DNA from: Paraburkholderia solisilvae
GTDB taxonomy: Bacteria > Pseudomonadota > Gammaproteobacteria > Burkholderiales > Burkholderiaceae
DNA length: 45,822 nt
Direction: 5' to 3'
Assembly (NCBI RefSeq): GCF_902859875.1
Contig: NZ_CADIKF010000058.1
Location: 1-45,822, forward strand
Shown here: positions 14,704-22,791 of the stretch, one piece after another
Layout of the letters: every line of letters starts with the position of its first letter
How positions within the stretch are numbered: the stretch's first letter is position 1
The notes under the pieces: generated by a model
The model's database searches: none
The model's input: only the letters and a program-made list of their open reading frames with translations
What the model was told of the DNA's origin: nothing
Position numbers and translations under genes: made by a program

Positions 14704-15798
14704 TTACAAAGAACTCACCCCTGCCCGTCCAGTCCTGCGATCGTCCGGCGCATTCGCAACTGCGAGGCTATAACGAGTTGGCCATCGCGGAAACGTCGGT
14801 AACAGATTACCGTCAGAGAACACTTCCGACAGCAGAAGCGGCGCGACGTCCGGTACATCGAGCACGATATCGATGCCAGTCTCTTTGCGGATACGCGTAC
14901 GATGGGTCTCCAGCGTTGATTCAGGAAACAAATTGACCAGGTCAGCGCCGCGAACCCATAGCTCAACCGTTCTTTTCAAGTAATCGTTTGTCAGGCCGAA
15001 AATCGAACTGCGTAACTGTTCAAGTGGTTTCACCGATCCAAACCGGAGCCTCTCCATCTCGATACGATAGATTTCCTTGGCCGTTTCAACCGTCCACGCA
15101 GAACCGCGGTCGAGGTTCCGCGCTTGAAGGTACCGGTCGGAAAGCTTAACTTCGGCGCGAATACTATTCCTCGCGCGAGTTCGCAGCCGTTCCCAGACTT
15201 CATCCACGTCTCCGTCGCCCACAACCGCGCACAGGTGCTTGAATTGTCTCTTGCGTTTCTCGTCGAGTTCAAGCGCCTTGTCATAGAAAATCCATGCTGC
15301 ATTGCTGCGCGACACCTCCATGCGCAAGCCATCACCAGCTTCCAGCCACCTAGGTCGGAATTGCAAAGTGGTGTTCCGAAGCATGTGTCCGAACAACTGC
15401 TTTAGCGTAATGTTCTCGGGGAGGCGATAGCGATGTGTGATGTGCAACTCGCTGAGCTCGAAGTCACCTCTTTGCCACGCGATCTTTTGATTGTCCGTGT
15501 ACGGTATTCTCAACTTGTGCAAGACGCCGCAAATGATCGTCGAGGCAAGCATACAAACGTCGTTTGTGCCGAACACGTTATGTCCTTGCAACGGCTTCAG
15601 TGGACAGCAACGGATATTAATTCCCGATCCGTTTTCGACCGAGCAGGCGTCGATAGGCGATCCGCCTGGCTGCAATACCACTTTCTTACTAAACCGCTTG
15701 TATGTCGCGGGCGACGTGGAATTCTCGATCAACTTCGTACGTTCGTTACCGAACGGCGTATGTTGCAAGTGAATGGTGACGTCAATGAAATCGATCAT
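14704..15798 (-). CDS. Replication initiation protein, filamentous phage gpII/X family
   Basis: 364 aa, ATG at 15798 with AAGGGAG upstream on the - strand. The N-terminus MIDFIDVTIH and the block CCPLKPLQGHNVFGTND at 65-80 match the same region of M13/fd gpII (SPAKVLQGHNVFGTTD), so membership of the gpII/X replication family is firm. gpII nicks the origin on double-stranded DNA to start rolling-circle replication and later closes the circle. The C-terminal part is shorter and diverged. No filamentous coat, assembly or Zot genes lie nearby. The gene instead follows a DUF927 helicase, an excisionase-like HTH and a DUF6499 regulator, which suggests that it replicates the excised island. The catalytic residues were not assigned. 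Confidence 0.85.
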   Translation of the reverse strand: MIDFIDVTIHLQHTPFGNERTKLIENSTSPATYKRFSKKVVLQPGGSPIDACSVENGSGINIRCCPLKPLQGHNVFGTNDVCMLASTIICGVLHKLRIPYTDNQKIAWQRGDFELSELHITHRYRLPENITLKQLFGHMLRNTTLQFRPRWLEAGDGLRMEVSRSNAAWIFYDKALELDEKRKRQFKHLCAVVGDGDVDEVWERLRTRARNSIRAEVKLSDRYLQARNLDRGSAWTVETAKEIYRIEMERLRFGSVKPLEQLRSSIFGLTNDYLKRTVELWVRGADLVNLFPESTLETHRTRIRKETGIDIVLDVPDVAPLLLSEVFSDGNLLPTFPRWPTRYSLAVANAPDDRRTGRAGVSSL

Positions 15799-15979
15799 TT
15801 AACTCCCTTCCTGTTGAAGTGCATGACGAGCTGCGTACCGCAGCGGACAACTGCACTTCGCCTTTACAGTTTTCTTCGGAAGGGGTATCGAGAGGAGGAT
15901 ATGAGGGTATATAGACTAGTATTGCGCCGAAGCAATCGTACGCCGCAAATCTGAACGCCTGCTTTGCATATCTTTCCGG

Positions 15980-16007
15980 CGAAGTCTACGTAGATATGTA
16001 GACTTCG
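15980..16007. repeat. Perfect inverted repeat between DUF927 and gpII-like genes
   Basis: CGAAGTCTAC at 15980-15989 and GTAGACTTCG at 15998-16007 with an 8-base loop; one more pair extends the stem to 11 bp. No T-run follows in the leftward direction. It could be a weak terminator, an operator, or the hairpin next to a nick site for the gpII-like initiator. The last is attractive given the gene order but is inference. Confidence 0.6.
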
Positions 16008-16036
16008 CGAGCATCTGCGCGAACGAGGCCGTTCTG

Positions 16037-17941
16037 TCAGTCACAAAAGATGGCCGACTTGCTGAACACATACATTGCAGTGCGACCAGTATTCGGCGGG
16101 GGGAATCGGCGCTGTTGCGTAGGACGGTCATCGGTACCAGGAAGCAGCCAGGCGGAATCGATGAGTGCACGATGAAACGTTTCACGACCGTGCTTCTTTT
16201 TCAGCCCATCCAAGGAGCCGGGAAAGATCAAGTACGCTTCGTCACCGCTGCGGAGCGAGCATGTGAAGCCAATGCTTGTGTTGCAATCTGCATTGAAATA
16301 GTCGGCCCAGCGCGGCAGGTTGTGGCGATGTCTCTGCAAGAAATAACTCACGTCATCCAGAATAGCTTGCGTCGGTGTCACGAGGCGCTGGCGATATTGT
16401 TCGGCCCATTTGCGCAGGCAGTGACGAAGCGCACCAACAATTTCTGTGTCGCTGATCGGGAAAACTTTGGCTTTCCGTGCAATATTCCCGGCGCGAAACA
16501 TCAATGCGAAGTTTTCGAGCACTCGAGCGCAGACGCCGTCGCTGGCATCGAATTCGATTTCTTTCGTGAGATGAAAAGCAACTCCTTGCAAGTTGGCCGT
16601 GTGCAGTTTTTTAATGGCGTCAGTGTTCGAAGCGAGGTATTTCACGAAGGGTTCCCACGCGACACCGTGTGTCGCGTTCAGCAATCGGTTCAGCTTCTCT
16701 GCGAATGCAGCGCCGTTCATGCTTCCATGAAGCGCCGCGAACACACCATGCGCATCATCGCTAGGCAAGGAGATGAAACGGGCGAATTGTCCGGATTTCG
16801 CGTGATCGCCTCGTTGCTCGATGCGTGCAGTAATACTCTCCTCTCCAGCGGAAATCGTGACCGAAGTAATACGTTGCATTGGCGCAAGACTTCCGTCACG
16901 AACCGCACGCAGCTTGCCTGAGCCGGTCAATCGATACGCTGCATCGGAGGCGACGTCGTGCGAAGCAAGACCTATCTCATCCAGAACCAGAGGCATGTGC
17001 GGGTATTGCATCGCGAGCGCCTCTAGACCATTTGCTGTGCTTGCCCATGTGGCAAGTGCGGTTGGAGAGTCGATTGTCGCGAGGGCAAGTCGCAACGCTG
17101 TCGTTTTGCCTGTGCTCGACTTGCCAACAAACGAGACGCCGAAGCTGTTACGTCCGAGTGGTTGCAATAGCGCTGACGCGAACGCTGCGCATAGCGACGT
17201 GATTAGCAAGGGATTGCCTCGGCAAAGTAGTGCAATCTCGTTCCATTTTTCGAGCGAACCTTGTCGGATGCGTTGCGCAGCTGACGGAATTCGCGCAATA
17301 GGGAGGTTTCGCTTTGCCGTTGCGAACGCTGTGTCGCCAAACACGTATGCTTCGCGGTCGCCGATTATTTGCCAGCCGTCACGAAGAACGCGTGTATAAG
17401 TTGGGTAGCTCGGTCGACTAGCAAGGTAGTCGCTGAGTTGTCGCGCCGCTGACTTGCCGCGTTCGAGCCGCACGCCTTGCATGGTAACAAGACGCGCGAG
17501 TTCTTGAGGCTGCTCGGCAATTTCGCGAGGCACCTCTATTTTTCTGCATGCGGCATTGAGCGTCCAGATATGGAGTACGTGTGCGGGTCTACTGCCATCG
17601 GCGTCAACTGTGTTCGCGAGCCATTGCACGCCGGAACAGACGCGCCGATACGCTCCACCAGTCCATTCGTAGAGTCCGTCTTTTCCGTCCTTGAATTGAG
17701 TGGAGTTCGTGCTGCTCGCGACGCCATGCGATCGCTCGCTACCCTTGGCGCGGCGACTCGAGGGAGTGTTGCCACGCTCGTTAGTTACGTGGCTGTTTTG
17801 CGCGATAATCGACGCAGTCTTGCGTTTGCGCGACGTGGGTCGGCCCCCCGAATGCATCTCTAAGGGAAGTGCGTGCGCGCGGCCCCGCTTGTTGGGAACG
17901 GTTTGTTTCGTGGCTCGTTTGGTTGGCGATAACATGGGCAT
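16037..17941 (-). CDS. DUF927 helicase-like ATPase
   Basis: 634 aa. DUF927 proteins are helicase-like ATPases on phages, satellites and integrative elements. Walker A GKSSTGKT at 273-280 (FGVSFVGKSSTGKT), Walker B LVLDEIG at 318-324, and the family stretches ISAGEESI and FARFISLPS follow. The first 90 residues are basic and low-complexity. The ATG at 17941 directly follows the stop of the HTH gene (adjacent codons), so the two are translationally coupled. With the gpII-like initiator downstream it probably unwinds DNA during replication of the element. Confidence 0.88.
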   Translation of the reverse strand: MPMLSPTKRATKQTVPNKRGRAHALPLEMHSGGRPTSRKRKTASIIAQNSHVTNERGNTPSSRRAKGSERSHGVASSTNSTQFKDGKDGLYEWTGGAYRRVCSGVQWLANTVDADGSRPAHVLHIWTLNAACRKIEVPREIAEQPQELARLVTMQGVRLERGKSAARQLSDYLASRPSYPTYTRVLRDGWQIIGDREAYVFGDTAFATAKRNLPIARIPSAAQRIRQGSLEKWNEIALLCRGNPLLITSLCAAFASALLQPLGRNSFGVSFVGKSSTGKTTALRLALATIDSPTALATWASTANGLEALAMQYPHMPLVLDEIGLASHDVASDAAYRLTGSGKLRAVRDGSLAPMQRITSVTISAGEESITARIEQRGDHAKSGQFARFISLPSDDAHGVFAALHGSMNGAAFAEKLNRLLNATHGVAWEPFVKYLASNTDAIKKLHTANLQGVAFHLTKEIEFDASDGVCARVLENFALMFRAGNIARKAKVFPISDTEIVGALRHCLRKWAEQYRQRLVTPTQAILDDVSYFLQRHRHNLPRWADYFNADCNTSIGFTCSLRSGDEAYLIFPGSLDGLKKKHGRETFHRALIDSAWLLPGTDDRPTQQRRFPPPNTGRTAMYVFSKSAIFCD

Positions 17942-18193
17942 TTACTCCTCCGTCTCACCGGGATGGCCATCAACGCGCATGCTGGCAATGAACGCCTCGA
18001 CGTCTTCGCGACGATACCGTACGGAGCGGCCGAATTTGTAGAAGGGCAGTTCCTTTGAAAACTTACCTGTGAAGCGCCACTGGGCTGGCGTCTTCTTAGA
18101 GATATTCAGCAGGTCTGCAAGCGCTCGGTCGTCAAGGAAATTGTTGAGCGCCTTGCTTTGCAGGCTGGAAGTCTGGACAGTCTTCGTGGTCAC
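17942..18193 (-). CDS. AlpA/excisionase-like HTH protein
   Basis: 83 aa from the GTG at 18193, preceded by GGAG 6 nt upstream on the - strand. The frame is open further upstream but that part (to 18295) is hydrophobic and unlikely. A HTH_17/MerR-like winged helix is visible: FLDDRALADLLNISKKTPAQWR, then LPFYKFGRSVRYRREDVEAFI. Proteins of this kind control excision (Xis) or activate integrative-element genes (AlpA). It is coupled to the DUF927 gene by adjoining stop and start codons. Confidence 0.82.
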   Translation of the reverse strand: MTTKTVQTSSLQSKALNNFLDDRALADLLNISKKTPAQWRFTGKFSKELPFYKFGRSVRYRREDVEAFIASMRVDGHPGETEE

Positions 18194-18309
18194 GTTCGGC
18201 TCCGGTTGAGGTTGAATGAACGTGACCAATGTATAGAGTGAGTTGGCGAGAAACCAAGAAATTGGGAGGGGGGACAAAATCCCCGGGCTGAACAAGCGGG
18301 CCGCTTAGC

Positions 18310-19425
18310 TCATGAAGAGGGATCGCGGGCGTTCGTTCGTGCCACGTGTAAATAGGCACGCTCCGAGACGAGCGCGTCAGCCATTTCTAGCCACCGAAGG
18401 ATTGTCTTTGCGTCAGCGTCTCGTGCTTCACGTGTGAGAGGATTTCGGCGGAAATATTTGGCGAGCAAGCGGCTCATCGGTTCATAAACGTCGTCGTACG
18501 AAATATATGGAGAATCCGTACTATGTTCAACGATGGAGAGGACATCCTCGCAATTGACCCCGTCATCTTCAAGTTGATGTATGAACGTACCTTGCTCCAG
18601 CGACGCAATGGCGTCGGCCATGCGTAACACGTAATGAAGGGATTTGAGTCTCACAGGCGCCCATTTCCACGAGCCTTGGGATGCTAGGAGACCTTGCGCG
18701 CGGGATGACGACGCATCGTCGTCATCGATCGGTCGTCGATGTTCCTGGGAATATCTAGCCGTAGGGCTGCTTGAAACATCGATGTACTCGGTGAAGACGA
18801 AAGCGCCGTTGCGGTTTCCGCCTTCAAAGAACGCGGCGATTTGGCGGCGCATCGATTCTACTTGCTCGTCGAGGTTCCCGGTCAGACTCATTCGAAACAC
18901 AACTTCGTCTCGTGTGGTGAAGCCAGTGGCTTTTGAGAGGCCGTGTTCATTCACCAGCAGCGTCGCAGGAGAGTTGAGAGCTTCGACTGTGTTGCATGCG
19001 AATAGCCATGCCAATTTGTTGTTCTTGTCGTAGATTCGAGAGCGGTCGATGATCTCGGCGAATCTGTCGTTTGGGTCAGCCAAGATATTGATACCCCACT
19101 CTCTCCGGACGTAATCCTTGATAGGAAAGACGAAGTGCCTCGGGTGCCGTTCACGATAGATTTTGTAGTTCACATCGCGCTTTTCCGGAACCGGGTCGCA
19201 CGCATAATGGAGTAGCGAGTCCATAGGGAAGGGTGTTGCAGGGACGTCCGCACATAGTGACTGCAGCGCGTCAAATTCCTGTGCGTATTCGTTGCTGCGG
19301 CGCAAGAACTCCCAAGACCAGATGGACGGGTCCAGTAGATCGGGGCGTGGGTACTGATTTTCATCGCGCCAGTCGGCGCGAGAGATAAACAGCGGGTTTT
19401 GAGCCGGGATCGTAGCGTCTGCCAT
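18310..19425 (-). CDS. DUF6499-type island regulator/hypothetical protein
   Basis: 371 aa, ATG at 19425 with GAGGAAT upstream. The N-terminus (WRDENQYPRPDLLDPSIWSW, then EFLRRSNEYAQEFDAL) matches the DUF6499-type N-terminal domain, annotated on many integrative elements as a transcriptional regulator domain. The rest (NKLAWLFACNTVEALNSPA, then a region with VVFRMSLTGNLDEQVESM and VLRMADAIASLEQGTF) is not recognised. It is the first gene of the leftward module, about 110 bp from the tRNA-Lys 3' end, so it is the outermost gene of the element on this side. Its promoter should lie between it and the tRNA. Confidence 0.65.
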   Translation of the reverse strand: MADATIPAQNPLFISRADWRDENQYPRPDLLDPSIWSWEFLRRSNEYAQEFDALQSLCADVPATPFPMDSLLHYACDPVPEKRDVNYKIYRERHPRHFVFPIKDYVRREWGINILADPNDRFAEIIDRSRIYDKNNKLAWLFACNTVEALNSPATLLVNEHGLSKATGFTTRDEVVFRMSLTGNLDEQVESMRRQIAAFFEGGNRNGAFVFTEYIDVSSSPTARYSQEHRRPIDDDDASSSRAQGLLASQGSWKWAPVRLKSLHYVLRMADAIASLEQGTFIHQLEDDGVNCEDVLSIVEHSTDSPYISYDDVYEPMSRLLAKYFRRNPLTREARDADAKTILRWLEMADALVSERAYLHVARTNARDPSS

Positions 19426-19495
19426 CTTTCACGATTCCTCTATGGAAAACGTTGCAGATGGTAGCAAAGGAGTAGCAACACCGTTTCCGGCACGC

Positions 19496-19525
19496 AAAAA
19501 AAAGGGCCTAGCATGCGCTAAGCCC
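19496..19525 (-). terminator. Rho-independent terminator after tRNA-Lys
   Basis: Read leftward: GGGCTTAGC, loop, GCTAGGCCC (9 bp including one G-T pair) followed by eight T residues (A-run at 19496-19503 on the + strand). It lies just beyond the tRNA CCA end and terminates the tRNA transcript, insulating the island. Confidence 0.88.
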
Positions 19526-19535
19526 TTGAATTCAC

Positions 19536-19611
19536 TGGTGGGGCGTGAGTGACTCGAACACTCGACCTACGGATTAAGAGTCCGCTGCTCTACCAACTGA
19601 GCTAACGCCCC
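19536..19611 (-). tRNA. tRNA-Lys (anticodon CTT)
   Basis: 76 nt including an encoded CCA. The acceptor stem GGGGCGT / ACGCCCC, D-arm TAGCTCAGTTGGTAGAGCA, anticodon stem GCGGA / TCCGT with loop CTCTTAA (anticodon CTT), and T-arm TCGAGTGTTCGAGTC are all present. The 3' end faces the island, as expected of an integration site. The tRNA is complete, so the element restored the 3' end or inserted just beyond it. Confidence 0.96.
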
Positions 19612-19823
19612 AACGAAGAGCGAAATTATCCAACATTTTTTCGGACTTGCCTAGCCCCTTTCGCGTTTTCAACTGAAAGAACGCCCGGAAAGTCCTATTT
19701 GGCCGTCTCAGCCCCGTCCCATGCCGACTCAGCGCTTAAAAACGCGGCCCCGAAATCGTCCCGGTATCATGGTTCCCACTGCGCCGCGACGCACGCATCA
19801 CGCGGCCCGAACAAGGACAGAAG

Positions 19824-20228
19824 ATGGACGAAAGCGCCGTTCAGGATTTGCTCAACCGCGTGCTCGCGCCGTGGGTACGCGGGCTCGGACTCACGCCGGT
19901 CAAGGCCGACGACGAAAGCGCGACGCTGCGCTTGCCGTTTTCCGGCGAATTGCGTCACAGCGGCGGCGTTATCTGCGGGCAGGTTTTCATGGCGGCCGCC
20001 GACACCGCGATGGTCGTCGCGATTTCGGCGGCGCTCGGCGGCTTCAAGCCGATGTCGACGGTGTCGCTGAATATCAGCTTCATGCGCGCAGTCCGCAACG
20101 GAGATGTGCTCGTCACCGCGCGCGTGCTCAGGCTCGGCCGCAATCTCGCGTTCGGCGAAGTCGAACTCGCCGATGCAGACGGCAAAATGGCCGTCCATGC
20201 AACGACGACCCACGCACTGCTCGACTAA
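19824..20228 (+). CDS. PaaI-type hotdog-fold thioesterase
   Basis: 134 aa, ATG at 19824 with AAGGA about 10 nt upstream. Hotdog family hallmarks are HSGGVICGQVFMAAADTAM (the HGG-type signature with the acidic residue in the hot-dog helix) and STVSLNISFMRAVRNGDVL (the long strand and turn), ending ATTTHALLD. These thioesterases hydrolyse acyl- or aryl-CoA; the PaaI subgroup removes dead-end CoA esters in phenylacetate breakdown. The substrate here is not known. It is the first core-genome gene right of the tRNA. Confidence 0.88.
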   Translation: MDESAVQDLLNRVLAPWVRGLGLTPVKADDESATLRLPFSGELRHSGGVICGQVFMAAADTAMVVAISAALGGFKPMSTVSLNISFMRAVRNGDVLVTARVLRLGRNLAFGEVELADADGKMAVHATTTHALLD

Positions 20229-20339
20229 CGCCTCGATTCAGCTGCAGCGAAAGATGAAACGCTCAGTGCTTCGGCGGGACAGCGAGTATTTACAGCGGCA
20301 TCACAAACACACACGCTTCACCCAATACAAAACACACCG

Positions 20340-21206
20340 ATGTTCGATCAAGTCGTATTCGCAGGCGGCGGCAACCGTTGCTGGTGGCAAGCCGGGTTCT
20401 GGGACATCGTCCAGCCTGGACTGAATATCCGGCCGCGTGTCATCGCGGGCATTTCAGCCGGTGCGGCCACGGCCTGCATGCTCTACACGCGCGACGCGGA
20501 GTGGGTCATGCGCTATTACGCGCAGGCGCTGCGCAACAACACGAAGAACGCCTACTGGGGCAATCTGCTGCGCGGCGAATCGGTGTTCCCGCACTACCGC
20601 ATCTATCGGCAGGCGCTGCTCGACATCTACGGCGACAGGTTCGGCAAGCTCGCGCACGCGCCCGAAATTCGCATCGGCGTGTCGCATCTGCCGCGTTGGC
20701 TCGGCGCGCGCAGCGCCGTCGCTGCGGGGCTTATCGCGTACAACATCGAAAAGTACCTGCGCAAAACGCTGCATCCGACGCTCGGTCAGACACTGGGCTT
20801 TCATCCGGAATTCGTGCGTGCGCAAGACTGCGCGACGGTTGACGATCTGGCGGACCTGATCCTGCAGTCTTCATGCACGCCGCCGTTCACGCCGGTTCTG
20901 CGGCGTAATGGCCGCCCGGTGCTCGATGGCGGGATGGTCGACAACGTGCCGGTCGGCGCCCTCGACCCGACGCCCGGCGACGTGCTCGTAATGGTCACGC
21001 GCCTGTATCCGCGGCCGCAGATGTTCGTCGTGCCGCACGGCAATCAGCGGCGGCTTTATGTGCAGCCGTCGCGCAAGGTGCCGATTTCGAGTTGGGATTA
21101 CACGAGTCCATCGCAGATGCAGCACGCGTACAACCTCGGACGCGCGGACGGCGAGCAGTTCCTGCAACGCGCGCCGGAACTGTTCGCAGCCGCCGCGCAC
21201 GATTGA
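20340..21206 (+). CDS. Patatin-like phospholipase
   Basis: 288 aa. The oxyanion hole motif GGGNRCWW near residues 9-16, the nucleophile elbow GISAG near 40-44 and the catalytic DGG near 201-203 (VLDGGMVDNVPVGAL) make the Ser-Asp dyad of the patatin family clear. There is no signal peptide, so it is probably cytoplasmic or peripherally membrane-bound. It hydrolyses acyl esters of lipids. The start has no strong ribosome site; the upstream region (20229-20339) is 111 bp. Confidence 0.9.
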   Translation: MFDQVVFAGGGNRCWWQAGFWDIVQPGLNIRPRVIAGISAGAATACMLYTRDAEWVMRYYAQALRNNTKNAYWGNLLRGESVFPHYRIYRQALLDIYGDRFGKLAHAPEIRIGVSHLPRWLGARSAVAAGLIAYNIEKYLRKTLHPTLGQTLGFHPEFVRAQDCATVDDLADLILQSSCTPPFTPVLRRNGRPVLDGGMVDNVPVGALDPTPGDVLVMVTRLYPRPQMFVVPHGNQRRLYVQPSRKVPISSWDYTSPSQMQHAYNLGRADGEQFLQRAPELFAAAAHD

Positions 21207-21316
21207 TTGACTGGCATTCGCACCGCGCGCGGTACTGCTTCTGTGCGACGTCGGTCGCGCACGATGTGCAATCAATCGCGCGCGTCGCGCTTAGTCGAGT
21301 CGCCTGTTTGCGTCGC

Positions 21317-22330
21317 TTATTTGCGTCGCCCGCGCTGCAATGCTTCGGGATTCGCGACACTCGACGTGTCGCCCTGATCGAATGCCAGAATGTTTTTGAA
21401 AGCCGCACTGAAGTACAGCTCATAGCTTTCGCGTTCGACGTAGCCGATATGCGGCGTGCAAATGACGTTTTCCATGCGCAGCAGGCTATAGCCCTGCAGA
21501 ATCGGCTCGCTTTCGTACACATCGATCGCGACCATGCCGGGCCGGTTGTGCGCAAGCGCGCCCACCAGCGCATTCTCCTCGAGCAATTCAGTGCGGCTCG
21601 TGTTGACGAGCAGCGACGTCGGCTTCATCCGCATCAGATCGGCCTGCTTGACGATGCCGCGCGTGTCGTCATGCAGACGCAGATGCAGCGACAGCACGTC
21701 GCTCTGCTCGAATAACGCGTCGCGGCTTTCGGCAACCTGGTAGCCGTCCGCTTGCGCCGCTTCGCGGGTGTGCTCGCGACCCCAGATCAGCACGTTCATC
21801 CCGAACGCCTTGCCGTAACCGGCGACCAGCCGTCCGATCTTGCCGTAGCCCCAGATGCCGAGCGTCTGGCCGCGCAGCACCTGACCCAAACCGAAGTTCG
21901 GCGGCATCGCCGACGTCTTCAGCCCCGATTGCTGCCACGCACCCTGCTTCAGATTCGCGACGTATTGCGGAATGCGCCGCTGTGCCGCCATGATCAGCGC
22001 CCACGTCAGTTCCGCCGGCGCAATCGGCGAGCCGACGCCTTCGAGCACCGCGATGCCGCGTTCGGTACATGCATCGAGATCGATATGGCTCGATGCCTTG
22101 CCCGTCTGGCTGATCATGCGTAGATGCGGCAGCTTGTCGAGCAGTTGCGAGTTGATGCGCGTGCGTTCGCGGATCAGCACCAGCGCGTCGGTTTCCGCGA
22201 GCCGACTGGCGAGTTGACCGAGGCCGCGCACGGTGTTGTTGAAGACCTTGACATCGTGGTCGGCGAGCAATTGGAAACAATCGAGTTTGCGGACGGCGTC
22301 CTGGTAATCGTCGAGGATGGCAATCTTCAT
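21317..22330 (-). CDS. D-isomer-specific 2-hydroxyacid dehydrogenase
   Basis: 337 aa from the ATG at 22330 (MKIAILDDYQDAVRK); the frame extends far upstream but the family starts here. NAD-binding domain GQTLGIWGYGKIGRLVAGYG (GxGxxG), the catalytic Arg region LLVNTSRTELL, Glu in the VAIDVYESEPI stretch, and His in CTPHIGYVE. Such enzymes reduce 2-oxoacids (glyoxylate/hydroxypyruvate, phosphoglycerate type); the specific substrate is not determined. It diverges from pckG. Confidence 0.88.
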   Translation of the reverse strand: MKIAILDDYQDAVRKLDCFQLLADHDVKVFNNTVRGLGQLASRLAETDALVLIRERTRINSQLLDKLPHLRMISQTGKASSHIDLDACTERGIAVLEGVGSPIAPAELTWALIMAAQRRIPQYVANLKQGAWQQSGLKTSAMPPNFGLGQVLRGQTLGIWGYGKIGRLVAGYGKAFGMNVLIWGREHTREAAQADGYQVAESRDALFEQSDVLSLHLRLHDDTRGIVKQADLMRMKPTSLLVNTSRTELLEENALVGALAHNRPGMVAIDVYESEPILQGYSLLRMENVICTPHIGYVERESYELYFSAAFKNILAFDQGDTSSVANPEALQRGRRK

Positions 22331-22791
22331 GGCGTGAGTGTTTTGCGGCGCACCATCGGGGCGCGGAACGGAAACCTGGGCTTGCGTGTCCACATGTGAT
22401 GTAGGGAACACGCCGGGCTTGATAGATGCTTTACCGTACAGGTGCCGTCCTTGCGAAAACGCGGACATGTCCGCATCGCGGCGGCACACGACGGAAAACA
22501 CAACTGACCTCGTTTTTAACAGTTTGTTGCATGTCCGCGCAAGCCGCTTTACATACCGTTGCACCGTGGCGTACGTCGCGGTGAAGCGGCGGGTGAAACC
22601 GCAAAACGCGCGCGGCGCAACAGGCTGACAGCCTTTGCGACCTGCGAGATCGCATGCCGCGCGTGCGGTGCGCATGACGCCGCTTACGCGCCGCCGATGC
22701 TTCGGTCTCGCGTACGTGATGGGACACGGCGAATGCAGTGTCGCAGGGCTTGTACCGTTTTCAATAACTTTTCTAAAACGGAGACAGCTCG
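22331..22791. promoter_or_regulatory. Divergent intergenic region between hydroxyacid dehydrogenase and pckG
   Basis: 461 bp. It contains the 14-bp palindrome GCGGACATGTCCGC at 22461-22474 and a second half-site ATGTCCGC at 22531-22538. The arrangement fits a dimeric regulator acting on one or both divergent genes; the regulator is unknown. The pckG promoter and 5' UTR should be in the 3' half. No further gene is seen. Confidence 0.5.
22461..22474. promoter_or_regulatory. Palindromic operator candidate GCGGACATGTCCGC
   Basis: A perfect 14-bp palindrome in the pckG upstream region with one extra half-site 57 bp further downstream. The factor that would bind it is not known. Confidence 0.4.

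Larger units (their letters stand above)
1..19535. other. Accessory genomic island abutting tRNA-Lys(CTT); left end outside window
   Basis: Seen: from the window start to the 3' end of tRNA-Lys there are IS elements, defence-type genes, many unknown genes and a replication/HTH module. Codon use is visibly more AT-rich than in the genes to the right, which are all ordinary Burkholderiaceae housekeeping genes. The switch occurs at the tRNA 3' end, the usual site used by tyrosine integrases. Inferred: this is an integrated mobile element. No integrase gene and no second copy of the tRNA 3' end were recognised inside the window, so the other boundary and the integrase should lie upstream of position 1, unless they have been lost. 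Confidence 0.75.

Noticed and set aside
14704..19425. Filamentous prophage suggested by the gpII-type gene
   Set aside because: No coat, pIII, Zot or pVII/IX-like genes around it; the neighbours are DUF927, AlpA-like and DUF6499 genes of integrative elements.
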